Of a stretch of DNA of 64,000 nucleotides, positions 42,343 through 51,648 are shown in pieces (within the stretch, counting starts at the first letter, position 1; the number at the start of each line of letters is the position of its first letter). Source of the stretch: UBA5614 sp963667535 (GTDB lineage: Bacteria; Cloacimonadota; Cloacimonadia; Cloacimonadales; Cloacimonadaceae); contig CAXXDU010000002.1 of NCBI GenBank assembly GCA_963667535.2, positions 3,224,001 to 3,288,000 of the forward strand. The letters are read 5' to 3'. The notes under the pieces are model-generated. The model saw only the letters and a list, made by a program, of their open reading frames with translations. It made no database searches and was not told the DNA's origin. Made by a program: the position numbers and the translations under genes.

Positions 42343-45300
42343 TCATTTCATCAACATCATTCTTTTGGTCGATCTGTAATTACCTGCCTGCATACGATAG
42401 TAATAGATACCACTGGCTACTGATGTCCCATTGTTATCCTTACCATTCCAGACAATATTATAATGACCATTTGCTTTAACTTCATTAACCAGGGTGCGGA
42501 TTAATTGTCCCTTTGTGTTATAAATATCAATTCTTACAGGTGCTATAGTTTTGATGTCAAACCTGATATTGGTAACAGGATTAAACGGATTGGGAAAATT
42601 ACCTTTCAACGCTGTGACACTAACATTGACAATATCTGTATTACCAACCGTCATATTAAAATTACAAGTGGTTGACTGTCCATTAATGACAATAATATTC
42701 TCCAATGTTTGAGTCTGCAATCCTGTTGCTGCACAAGTCACTGCATAAGTTCCGGGGAATAACTGCATAGTATATATACCCAAACTTGATGAAATGGCGG
42801 TACTTGTACCAACCGAAATTGTCGCTCCTGCCACCGGGATATTATTAGCATTTCTCACTGTGCCTGTTAAAGTACCAATTGTATTGGGAACTGTCATAGA
42901 ATTGGAAAATGCTGCCGGGGACATGATTCCACCTGTGTAGACTGCTTTAACTGCCCATTTATAATTAACCCCGTGAACCAGAGTAGGCCAGCTTGTATCA
43001 ACAAATGCTGTAGCGGTAATTATCACAGGAGTCAAAGAAACCCAAGACTGTTCATTTTGTTCCTGACCTTGTACCAGTCTCCAAACCTTGTAATGAATTG
43101 GTCGTTCATCTCTGCATGTAGCTTCTTCCAGAGCATTTCTGATGCGGATAGATTTAGTCTCAAATCTATCCTTACTGTTTGATCTTTCTTTGTTAAGCCC
43201 TGTTACTATTGCTTCAGATTTAAAGCTCTTTGCATTTGCAGTTTTTGTTGTCAAAGAAGATTCAGAAAACCTGACTGTCTGGTTGACATTGTTAATCACG
43301 ACATCATCAATAAACCAGTTATGCCACATGCCTTCATTATTATTATCATCAGCATGCCAGGCTATCTTCACCTGCTGACCTGCATAAGCAGAAAGGTCTA
43401 TCATAATTGGAGTCTGATAGTTGTTCCACCCACCTGTCAGGGTAGATGCATCCCACAATATTGTCCAGTCAATGCCATTGTTATTGGTTATTTTTACATA
43501 ATAGTGGTCACCATTAGTAGAGCCCTGGAACACATAAGAATCAAAAGTAAGATGTGCACTTTGAGGACAATTGAATTGAGGTGTAATCAGCCATTCATCC
43601 TGATGCTGATAATGCCACCAGAAACCACATTGCCAGCTTCCTTCCGGAGGTGTTACTGTTGTTGTACCGTCAACGACTTCGCCAAAACGGCACCAGGTGA
43701 AAGCAACACCATTAGCACCAACTCCTGTATCTGTTATTATATTTGTCCAGTCAGTTGGTGGGAAAGTAGTGTTTTCAAAGTCCTCTGTGATGTCCACTCC
43801 ATTGGGATCAGGTGGTAGCCATGTTACATTGATTGAATTATTGTTTATTGCTGCACCGACATTCGCAGGTGAATAGGCTATTTCGTTTAACGTCAACGTA
43901 CCCATATTCTGATTTATATTCCCTACATTCAGCGTACCGGTTGCCACCTGATATCCGGCATGAATAATCACATATTGATATGTTTGATTTCCGTAAACAC
44001 CTGTTATGGTAAATAGTCCCGCAGCATTAGTTGTTGCAGTGTAATTCTCCATACCGGTTAATGTAATCGTACTGTTTGGTAATCCAACTGCCGGATTATC
44101 ACTACCAACGACCAAGCCTGTTACTATAACAGTTGGCAGTTGTATCAGTGTGAAGTTTTGAGTAACGGTGATGTCTTCCGGAATCACAACTGATACAGTT
44201 TGTGAGGTATAGCCAAATTTGCTGACCGTTACGTCATAAGTGTCTGCTATTATGTTTTGTATCAGATAATGCCCCTGAGCATTTGTTGTTACTTGTGCTC
44301 CTCCGACAATCTGAACCGTTGCATTATTTAGTGGAACATTTGAAGCGCCATAGACATTACCTGTTAGATGACCAACTCCACCGGGTATTACATAAAAACT
44401 GCTTTTTGCGAACTGCCCGGTGATTGTTGCACCCTCAGTAGGCGGAGCAGAAGGGTCAAAGAGAACATCATCGCTGAAAATATTCCTGGCTCTGTTTGTC
44501 CCCACAGTCTGACATAAGAAAAAATCCTCCGAACTATAATAAACACCATCCATTGGACGATTAAACATAACAACCAGATTATCCTGAAGATAAAGGAAGG
44601 GAACAGGGAAAGTAATATGTACTTCGTTAACACCTTCAGGATAGCTGACAGTTCCGTCAAAGACAGATGTAAGCTGAGTTGATGGAATCCAGTCTGAACT
44701 TAAATCAGATTGTGTTGTGGTTCCCATCCATATCTTAGTAGGCATATTCTGTCTGTCATCAAAAAAGTCGTTATACAGAGTTATACCTGTTATCATGCCG
44801 ATAAAATTAAGTTCAGAAGATAGATAGATAGTCTCATTCAGACTGTTATGCCAGTAGAAGTCCACCGGCATTCGTGCTGTTTCAGAGCCATCGCCTACTG
44901 TGACTATCATAGTACCAGAAGGCTGAACACTTATGCCTAAATTGGGAGTCTGGTTGTTCAGATTGTTCTGATCACCTGTCAATAATACTTTCCCATAAAT
45001 ACTGGTAACACCCTGGACTGTTGGTGTCCATGAAAGCACAGCTTGTCCTGTAAGTCCGGGATTTATGAGTGTTCCGGGCACAGAAGCTATTTCTATATCG
45101 CCTTCTTTAAAGAGTTTCACAGTATAACTTGATTGAGGGTTCATACCCCAGTTAAATAAATTAACTGTATAGCTTGTGGTCATTCCAATTGAAGGAGTTG
45201 TATTACCTGTGACTGTAACTGCGGCCAGATCATTCTGGGGGATGGTCTCTATTGTAACATCGTCTATGTAAATGCTTCTGTAGGTGCCACCCATCCCATG

Positions 45301-48300
45301 CTTGAAAGCTATGAATTGTCCTGTGCCGGTATATGTCTGGAATGAAACAACAAACTCATTCCAGACACTTGTAGCTGTTATTGTGGAAATCGACTGGAAT
45401 GTAGCCGGATTAGTGGGATTGGATATCACACCTACATCCAGAGTACAATTGTTCCAGCTATAAGCCTTGAACTTGACTCTGGTAGTTACAACAGGAATAC
45501 TACCTACTAGTGGTGGGGCTATCAGAATAATTTCAGCCACATCGTTTTCGCTGTTATACAACTGAATACTATTGGGGTTAGAACTTGCAGTGCCTGTTAC
45601 TGATTGAATAACTCCACTAACATTTTCAGCCTGATAAATCTGCTGCCAGTCAATCGGCAAAGCTGGTACCGTTACCGAATCAAAATTCTGTGCATAAGGT
45701 GAAGTATAGATGGTCGGGTCAGCACAAATAGCGGTTAAGTTAACCGAGTGCGGGGTGCGTGTTCTCATTTGATTATCAGTTATAGTAACAACAGCAGCAT
45801 GATTTCCTGCAGCTGTGGGGAGATAACGTGCAGTGAAGGTAGTATTTTGCCCTGAATTCAATACAATGGGCAACGTGGGCATATTTTGCAGGCTATACAT
45901 AGTGCTGCCGCTGATGGCGATACTATTAATCGTTAACGGAGCGCCACCGGAATTGAATACTGTAAAAACCTGTTGATTTGTGGTATTCAGTAATACTGTA
46001 CCGAAATTCTTATTAGCCGGAGCTACTCCAAATTGAGGATTCGGCCCTGTCGGCACAAAGAAAAGTGAGGTCTTGGGGAATTGACCACTTAGATTTAACC
46101 ATTCTGAGGGAGGATTGGCAGGGTCGAGAGTTTCCCAGTCGCTGGCATAATTTAAGCTGGTATTTGTACCAATCGTTTGAGCATAAAACTGGTCCCCAAA
46201 GTTGTAGGTGGATGTATCCATAGGACGATTTACCATCATCACCAGATTAGTGCCAATGTATGGGAAAGGCGTGGTAAATGGTATCACAACCGTATTAGCA
46301 CCAGAAGGGTAATCTACCAACCCATCAAAGACAAGTGTCATTTGCGTGGATGGTATCCAGCCGGCGCTCAAATTTGTCTGTTCTGTAGAACCCAGCCATA
46401 TCTTCGTAGGTTTTTGTGGTAGATTTGAAATGAAGTTATTAAAGAAAGCAATACCGGAGATAGAGCCGCCTGACGTTATATCGGCAGAATTAAATATTGT
46501 TTCATAAAGACTGTTTCTGCTGTACATTGAGACAGGAATATTGGCTGATTGGCTCCCACTACCGATTGTGACGGTAGATGTACCGGAAGACATGACAAGT
46601 ATATTCATATTTGAGGTTTGATCATTCAGATTATTTTGGTCTCCGTTGAGAATGACTTTGCCATAAATAAAGGTATTCTCTGCGACAGTTGGTGTCCAGG
46701 TTAAAGTAGCTGTTGCCTGCAAACCCGGATTGATTGTTGAACCTGCCACTGAAGCTAATTCAATGTTGCCGGTTTTGTATAATTTAACTGTATAATTTGA
46801 CTGAGGATTTGTACCCCAGTTAAATAACGTCACAGTATAAGTAGAAGCAGAATTTATACTGGGTGTATTACTGCCTGTTATCGACAATGCTGCCAAATCA
46901 TTTTGTGGAATATTTTCTATCATGACATCGTCGATAAAGATTTCCTCATATGTGTTGGAATTGCCATGTTTAAAGGCAATGTATCTGCCTGCTCCTTCAT
47001 AGGTTTGAAAACTCACTACATATTCTGCCCAGCTACCGGTGAGATTCAGAGTGGATACTGAGGAGAATGTCTCAGCATCAGTAATATCAGCAATGACTCC
47101 TACCTTCAATGTGGTTCCTGTAAAACCTTTTGCCCAAAATTTAACTCTCATGGCAGGTAATGTCAGACTCTGAGCTAATGGCGGTGCAATTAACAGCATA
47201 TCTGATGCCACTGATTCAGAATTATACATTACCATACAATTGGGATTACTATGCGCAGAATTGGTCTCAGTCTGAATATAGCCCCAATTTACAATTGGAA
47301 CATACAACTTGTTCCAGTCCAGTGGTAGATAGGGCACAGTTACACTATCAAAATTTTGAAAATATGGCGATGCATATATCGTTGGATCCATGCAAACACC
47401 TGTTAACGTAACTGTATGCTGAGTACGATTCAGATTATCCGTAATCGTAATGGTGGCTGTGTGGTTTCCGGCTGCTGTGGGATTGTATCTTGCCACAAAT
47501 GTCGTGATTTGCATGGATGCAAGAGTTACCGGAAGAGTTGGCAGATTTTGTAATGAAAAATATTGACTACCGGTTATACTGATACTGTTTATGTTTAAAC
47601 TCGCACCACCCATATTAAACACTGAAAATGTTTGTGATGCAGTAGAATTCATTAGCAATGTGCCATAGTTTTTGCTTTCCGGCGCTACTCCAAATTGAGG
47701 AGTTACAGGTATCGAAGCAAAATAAAAGGATGTCTTGGGGAATTGTCCGGTCAATTCTGATTGTGCAGGTGGATTTGCCGGGTCATACGGATTCTGGTCA
47801 TTATATACATGCCGTGTCCTGTTTGTACCTACTGTCTGGCAATAAAACTGGTCACTAGGACTGAAATATACTGTATCAGTCGGACGCTGTACCATCATCA
47901 CCAGATTCCCTCCGGCAAAGACATAGGGAACTGGAAATGGTATTGTTATTGTATTGGGTCCTGAGGGATAATCAACATTACCGTCAAACACCTGAATCAA
48001 ATCAGTTGATGGTATCCAACCTGTACTTAAATCACTTTGCTGAGTGTTGCCCATCCAGATTTTAGTCGGTTTTTGAGTAAGATTTGTGAAGAAATTATTA
48101 TAAAACGAAACTCCCGTTAAAGCGCCGTAAGTACCGATTTCGTCAATCATGTAGATTGTTTCGAACAAACTATTTTTCCAGTACATATTGACCGGCATAT
48201 TAGCAACTTCATCACCTGCACCAACAGTAACGACAATCGTTCCGGCCGGTTGTACCACGACATCCAATGGTGAAGTAACATCATTTTGAGGATAGGCATC

Positions 48301-49245
48301 ACCCGCCAAAACAACCTTTCCATTGATAGTCATGTTTCCGGCTGCTACAGGAGTCCATGGTACAACAACATTTTGAGTAGCACCGGGTGCAATCGTTGGT
48401 CCTGCAATTGAAGCTAACACATTTGCCCCGTTCATAATCTTGACTGTGTAATTGCTCTGAGTAGCAGTACCCAGGTTACTTACCGGTATTGTATAATTGG
48501 AAACCGCTGCTGCAGTAGGTGTCAGATTACCGGTAATGGTAAAAGCAGCTAAATCATTGGGAACAGGTGCTACTATATCGAAAGTATAAATAACTCCATT
48601 GGCAGGAAAGGAACCCACACTACTATTTTCGTTGGTAAAGGACGCTGATGCCGGTGTGCCGGGGGTAATGCTGTAATAATTTTGTAACCCACCGGGATTG
48701 ATATTGATTCCTATTGAAGCTGATGCATCAGTTGGTGTTCCGGTTGAAGAGCCATAAGCAAATTCTATCTTTCCATTTTCATAGAGTTTTACCTGAAAAT
48801 TGAACTGGTTATCAGAATTATAATCCCATTTTGCATTTTGATATTGAACGGTAAAAACTCTGGTGGGGGCAGTTCCGGTCGTAGTATATTTGCATGTTCC
48901 GCTTGCCAGGCTGATATCATCCCAAAGTGGTGCTAAGAAAGGAAATTCCGTTTCCGAACTTAATGAATTCCAATTGGTGTATTCAGTAGCTAAAGTTCCT
49001 AAACCTATCCAACCATTGGACGAAACTTTAACCTGAGTAAATGGTTCTATGCCATAAAGAAAAGTAAATCCAATGTTAATTGCCCCGGAAAGCGCATCAT
49101 CAACCTGGATTTCAGTTATAGTTGTACCGGCAATTTCGGTGTATGTGCCGGTTGACGCTGAAAATACATGACTAGTATAGATTTGTCCAAACATAATGCT
49201 TACACTTAGTAGCATCATCAATAGAATAAGATAAATCTGTTTCAT
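42343..49245 (-). CDS. 2,300-aa secreted repeat protein with type A sorting domain
   Basis: Signal peptide about 1-20 ('VSIMFGQ'). A beta-sandwich N-terminal domain (to ~225, 'VKVSSNGWIGLGTL') is followed by repeats of ~555 residues starting near 232, 783 and 1341. Each opens with a CARDB-like unit ('NDLAA..ITG'), then a domain with 'PTKIWMG..QSDLS' and 'LVMM..RP.D', then, in the first two, a choice-of-anchor-D unit ('QFGVAPESKNYGTLL') and a cleaved-adhesin jelly roll; the third leads into carboxypeptidase-regulatory domains (~1624 and ~1705). A cleaved-adhesin domain (~1810-1990), a basic linker, Fn3, a third carboxypeptidase-regulatory domain and the sorting domain ('GNFPNPFNPVTNIRFDI', ending 'KRMMLMK') complete it. 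Close paralog of the gene at 59640. Probably a surface adhesin. Confidence 0.88.
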   Translation of the reverse strand: MKQIYLILLMMLLSVSIMFGQIYTSHVFSASTGTYTEIAGTTITEIQVDDALSGAINIGFTFLYGIEPFTQVKVSSNGWIGLGTLATEYTNWNSLSSETEFPFLAPLWDDISLASGTCKYTTTGTAPTRVFTVQYQNAKWDYNSDNQFNFQVKLYENGKIEFAYGSSTGTPTDASASIGININPGGLQNYYSITPGTPASASFTNENSSVGSFPANGVIYTFDIVAPVPNDLAAFTITGNLTPTAAAVSNYTIPVSNLGTATQSNYTVKIMNGANVLASIAGPTIAPGATQNVVVPWTPVAAGNMTINGKVVLAGDAYPQNDVTSPLDVVVQPAGTIVVTVGAGDEVANMPVNMYWKNSLFETIYMIDEIGTYGALTGVSFYNNFFTNLTQKPTKIWMGNTQQSDLSTGWIPSTDLIQVFDGNVDYPSGPNTITIPFPVPYVFAGGNLVMMVQRPTDTVYFSPSDQFYCQTVGTNRTRHVYNDQNPYDPANPPAQSELTGQFPKTSFYFASIPVTPQFGVAPESKNYGTLLMNSTASQTFSVFNMGGASLNINSISITGSQYFSLQNLPTLPVTLASMQITTFVARYNPTAAGNHTATITITDNLNRTQHTVTLTGVCMDPTIYASPYFQNFDSVTVPYLPLDWNKLYVPIVNWGYIQTETNSAHSNPNCMVMYNSESVASDMLLIAPPLAQSLTLPAMRVKFWAKGFTGTTLKVGVIADITDAETFSSVSTLNLTGSWAEYVVSFQTYEGAGRYIAFKHGNSNTYEEIFIDDVMIENIPQNDLAALSITGSNTPSINSASTYTVTLFNWGTNPQSNYTVKLYKTGNIELASVAGSTINPGLQATATLTWTPTVAENTFIYGKVILNGDQNNLNDQTSNMNILVMSSGTSTVTIGSGSQSANIPVSMYSRNSLYETIFNSADITSGGSISGIAFFNNFISNLPQKPTKIWLGSTEQTNLSAGWIPSTQMTLVFDGLVDYPSGANTVVIPFTTPFPYIGTNLVMMVNRPMDTSTYNFGDQFYAQTIGTNTSLNYASDWETLDPANPPSEWLNLSGQFPKTSLFFVPTGPNPQFGVAPANKNFGTVLLNTTNQQVFTVFNSGGAPLTINSIAISGSTMYSLQNMPTLPIVLNSGQNTTFTARYLPTAAGNHAAVVTITDNQMRTRTPHSVNLTAICADPTIYTSPYAQNFDSVTVPALPIDWQQIYQAENVSGVIQSVTGTASSNPNSIQLYNSENDVAEIILIAPPLVGSIPVVTTRVKFKAYSWNNCTLDVGVISNPTNPATFQSISTITATSVWNEFVVSFQTYTGTGQFIAFKHGMGGTYRSIYIDDVTIETIPQNDLAAVTVTGNTTPSIGMTTSYTVNLFNWGMNPQSSYTVKLFKEGDIEIASVPGTLINPGLTGQAVLSWTPTVQGVTSIYGKVLLTGDQNNLNNQTPNLGISVQPSGTMIVTVGDGSETARMPVDFYWHNSLNETIYLSSELNFIGMITGITLYNDFFDDRQNMPTKIWMGTTTQSDLSSDWIPSTQLTSVFDGTVSYPEGVNEVHITFPVPFLYLQDNLVVMFNRPMDGVYYSSEDFFLCQTVGTNRARNIFSDDVLFDPSAPPTEGATITGQFAKSSFYVIPGGVGHLTGNVYGASNVPLNNATVQIVGGAQVTTNAQGHYLIQNIIADTYDVTVSKFGYTSQTVSVVIPEDITVTQNFTLIQLPTVIVTGLVVGSDNPAVGLPNSTITLTGMENYTATTNAAGLFTITGVYGNQTYQYVIIHAGYQVATGTLNVGNINQNMGTLTLNEIAYSPANVGAAINNNSINVTWLPPDPNGVDITEDFENTTFPPTDWTNIITDTGVGANGVAFTWCRFGEVVDGTTTVTPPEGSWQCGFWWHYQHQDEWLITPQFNCPQSAHLTFDSYVFQGSTNGDHYYVKITNNNGIDWTILWDASTLTGGWNNYQTPIMIDLSAYAGQQVKIAWHADDNNNEGMWHNWFIDDVVINNVNQTVRFSESSLTTKTANAKSFKSEAIVTGLNKERSNSKDRFETKSIRIRNALEEATCRDERPIHYKVWRLVQGQEQNEQSWVSLTPVIITATAFVDTSWPTLVHGVNYKWAVKAVYTGGIMSPAAFSNSMTVPNTIGTLTGTVRNANNIPVAGATISVGTSTAISSSLGIYTMQLFPGTYAVTCAATGLQTQTLENIIVINGQSTTCNFNMTVGNTDIVNVSVTALKGNFPNPFNPVTNIRFDIKTIAPVRIDIYNTKGQLIRTLVNEVKANGHYNIVWNGKDNNGTSVASGIYYYRMQAGNYRSTKRMMLMK

Positions 49246-49595
49246 GAAGGTCTCCTCTTTATTTGAAACTTATTTGTTGTATTACAATTGATTTCTGTAC
49301 ATCGGTTGTGCATCTTAATGTGTTAATATAATTAAGAATATTTGCCATTGCTCGTTCTCTCCGACTTCTAATGAGCCTTTGAATATTAAGTTGCCCCGCG
49401 TGCGCAACCAGATTAAGATTACGTTTAGCCTGACATTTCATGACAAAGTAAGATTCTTGTAAGCATTTATTTGTGTCAAATAAAATTATTAGTTTATTCC
49501 AGATATTTTTTATCCCTAAGCTTTCCTATCCTCTTTTCAGAAAGATGACGCACTTCATTTGTGCTCTGTTTTAGCTATTTAGAGCCGCAGTGCCA

Positions 49596-49738
49596 CAGAG
49601 ATAGTATAAGTATGTAGTCCCGCCTTCAGGCGGTTTTGCTGAATGGGTACGTTGCTAGTATATAAAATTGATTTTAATGCAAAGCCCCAACGCAGCAGAG
49701 ACAGTATAAGTATGTAGTTCCGCATTTATGCGGTTTTG
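49596..49738. repeat. Two terminator-like hairpin repeats, 100-bp period
   Basis: Units 49596-49638 and 49696-49738 (43 bp) share CAGAGAYAGTATAAGTATG and end in a hairpin plus TTTTG. The hairpins are CCGCCT-TC-AGGCGG and CCGCAT-TT-ATGCGG: one base pair changed from C-G to A-T with pairing kept. A decayed third copy may lie at about 50379-50396. Confidence 0.75.
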
Positions 49739-49761
49739 TAATTTGCTTACTTTGTATATCA

Positions 49762-49941
49762 GTAGGATAACCGCCCCCGGTTGTCCAAACGAGTTTAATA
49801 CAATGCGTAGCAATCTTTGGTCACCTGAGGCAGGTAACCTACAACCCGTAGGATAGCTTTCCAAAGCTGTCCAAACGTATTTAACAAGTAAGCGTCACCA
49901 TTCATTGGTCACCTGAGGCAGGTAACCTACGTCTGTAGGAT
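49762..49941. repeat. 86-87-bp tandem repeat of hairpin modules
   Basis: Units begin GTAGGATA at 49762 and 49848, with a truncated third at 49935. Each holds a hairpin GGATA-x-TGTCC (x is ACCGCCCCCGGT in unit 1 and GCTTTCCAAAGC in unit 2) followed by CAAACG, and ends with the identical 24-bp GGTCACCTG...CCTAC hairpin (49819-49842, 49907-49930). A further single copy of the GTAGGATAGCTTTCCAAAGC module is at about 51253. Confidence 0.8.
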
Positions 49942-50245
49942 GACACAAAATCCAACTCTCTATTTCATATCCACTAACCCTTCAAGTAATCAGTCTTACT
50001 ATCCTCCCGGGTCCACCCGGGGTATGCTTACTGAAACTATAAAGCATCAAGCAAGTGAATACCCTGTTATTGATAAGACTGATTACTTACCGGATACTTG
50101 TAGCATAAGCATCCGTCATTCCTGCGAAGGTGGTAATCCCGAGTGTTTGTCATTCCCGGCTTGATCGGGAATCCAGTACCTTAAAAACGCGGAACGAAGT
50201 GCAGCAATACTATGCAACTCTTTTGAGTTATAATTAAAACTGCTC

Positions 50246-50359
50246 TGCCCTTAAATTGTGCTTGATAGCTGCCGGGTAGACGCTGGGACTTTCCTTAGAC
50301 AACTAACTAAGGAACCCGGCAACAGTGTGCCTACAGCTAGTATTGGTTCAATAAGGGCA
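50246..50359. ncRNA. Candidate structured RNA with nested helices and possible pseudoknot
   Basis: Four nested helices: P1 TGCCCTTA (50246-50253) / TAAGGGCA (50352-50359), extended by TTG/CAA; P2 TAGCTG (50266-50271) / CAGCTA (50334-50339); P3 CCGGGT (50272-50277) / ACCCGG (50314-50319); P4 TCCTTAG (50292-50298) / CTAAGGA (50307-50313). In addition ACGCTG (50280-50285) can pair with CAGTGT (50323-50328), crossing P3. No family was recognised and the strand is undetermined. Confidence 0.4.
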
Positions 50360-50423
50360 ATTGTGGATTATCTTATGCATGTAGTTCTGCATTTAAAAAC
50401 TGTGTGAAAATACCAAAAGAAGA

Positions 50424-50522
50424 GCATTGCCGGAGTTCAATTTGCCCTATTTAGCTTTCAGCATACATCTTAGTGATTGGGCAAATCGGACTTCGGAATG
50501 CATTATCTGTAAAGGTTTTAGC
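50424..50522. repeat. 99-bp dispersed hairpin repeat, copy 2
   Basis: Partner of 22296-22394, same length. Here the terminal stem is better: GCATT pairs with AATGC, where copy 1 has a G-T pair, and the later C-G pair is also restored. The last 20 bp are identical in both copies. Confidence 0.85.
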
Positions 50523-50577
50523 AACACTCATTTTCCAATCTGCAACGCTCTTAAGTCCCAACGGAACGTCACATGGT

Positions 50578-50726
50578 AACGACGGGCTTTAGCCCGGCGA
50601 AAGGAATCTCCCTCTACTTTTAGTCCCATCGGGACGGCACATTTCAGTATCAGATAAGATGCTATAATGTATCGTACCTACGGCACTCGATTTTGTGGGA
50701 TATGTGCCGGGCTAAAGCCCGTCGTT
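50578..50726. repeat. Element bounded by 21-bp perfect inverted repeats
   Basis: Arms 50578-50598 and 50706-50726 are exact reverse complements (core GACGGGCTTTAGCCCGGC), and each arm contains its own small palindrome GGGCTTTAGCCC. The ~107-bp interior contains 'AGTCCCATCGGGAC', another palindrome. No coding content; resembles a MITE-like element. Confidence 0.8.
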
Positions 50727-50779
50727 AATACGTTTCATCCAGCTGGGATTAACATATAGATGCTCTTAGCTGATTATTA

Positions 50780-51050
50780 CATACTTATTCTATCTCTATC
50801 TTCTTCCTCTTCAACTTTCTCTTTCTCTATCATTACTTGCTTATTATCCCTTGTTAATCACCTGTTTATACCTTAACTGACAAGAGGATTTTTCAAAGAC
50901 TCAAAAGAGAATCTACAGGAAGTCATCGGGGACTCGAGTCTCTGAAAACTCCCTGCAGACTCCCTGATGACTCCCTGCGTCAAGCACTACATGTATAGGC
51001 AATAAATAAGAAGATAAGCAGTATTAAGAAGAACAAGAAAAGGGATTTTT
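50780..51050. repeat. Pyrimidine-arm / purine-arm element resembling 35970-36228
   Basis: A C/T-rich left side (about 50786-50840) and an A/G-rich right side (about 51001-51050) flank a centre with near-tandem units (AACTCCCTGCAG, GACTCCCTGATG, GACTCCCTGCGT at 50946-50980). The layout repeats that of the element at 35970, although the arms pair poorly here. Confidence 0.45.
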
Positions 51051-51111
51051 GTGGCATATAGCTAGTGTTCGTCTGTAATAGTATTTTGTTGATCCGATTA
51101 ACTTTATGATA

Positions 51112-51217
51112 GTCGTAGGGACATGCCTTGTGCTTGTCCGTAATTGGTGATATGGTCTTGATGTTTAATGAAATAATGGTTATCTTATCGGACAAGCACA
51201 AGGCATGTCCCTACGAC
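51112..51217. repeat. 106-bp element with 29-bp perfect inverted repeats
   Basis: Arms 51112-51140 and 51189-51217 are exact reverse complements (core CATGCCTTGTGCTTGTCC), with a 48-bp AT-rich centre. An RNA copy would form an uninterrupted 29-bp stem. No transposase is nearby. Confidence 0.9.
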
Positions 51218-51589
51218 CATTGATTAACAGAAATCAGCGAATCTGCAACCTGTAGGATAGCTTTCCAAAGCTGCCCAAAGGATAATGAGCATGTAAGAGT
51301 CTGCTATATGTATATATATATATCTTTACGTTACAATCAAGCTGTTGACCGTATTTGGGAATATTTGTACTATATATATAGAGGATAGCTTCTGAAAACG
51401 AAACTTGCGTTGCTGTTAAGGAGGGATATGATAGGTATAATTATCAGCTCAGAATTAGGAGTAATCGCAATATTGTCCAAAATATCTGTATCTAAACTCA
51501 GATTGGTCAGGGTTACTCTTTACATTTCATAATTTTTAAATCGGCGTCTATGTATATAAACATAGATTTTGAATGCTAAAACAAATCAA

Positions 51590-51620
51590 TTGACAGGATT
51601 TATCATACACTTTGAATAAA
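51590..51620 (+). promoter_or_regulatory. Candidate promoter of the beta-helix gene at 51649
   Basis: TTGACA at 51590-51595, then 17-19 bp to TGAATAAA at 51613-51620. The ATG at 51649 is preceded by GGAGG. Confidence 0.4.
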
Positions 51621-51648
51621 TCTTGTCATCAAAAACCGGAGGAAAAGA

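Larger units (their letters stand above)
49246..51648. other. 2.4-kb gene-free region rich in repeats and hairpins
   Basis: Lies between the divergent 2,300-aa gene (-) and the beta-helix gene (+). The short frames present (for example 49259-49441, 49655-49864, 49940-50164, 50980-51201) have no start signals, no recognisable sequence, and run through the repeats. Between the separately listed elements, 50110-50180 carries two hairpin units of the form 'TCATTCC..GGAATCC', a motif widespread in bacterial intergenic DNA. Confidence 0.75.

Noticed and set aside
49596..49941. CRISPR-like spacing of repeats
   Set aside because: Repeat units are few (two to three), spacers are not unique protospacer-sized inserts, and no cas genes are present.
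49940..50164. 74-codon plus frame in the 2.4-kb gap
   Set aside because: Runs through a tandem repeat and two 'TCATTCC' hairpins; composition is repetitive rather than coding.
50980..51201. 73-codon minus frame
   Set aside because: Covers most of a perfect inverted-repeat element, so the frame is incidental.
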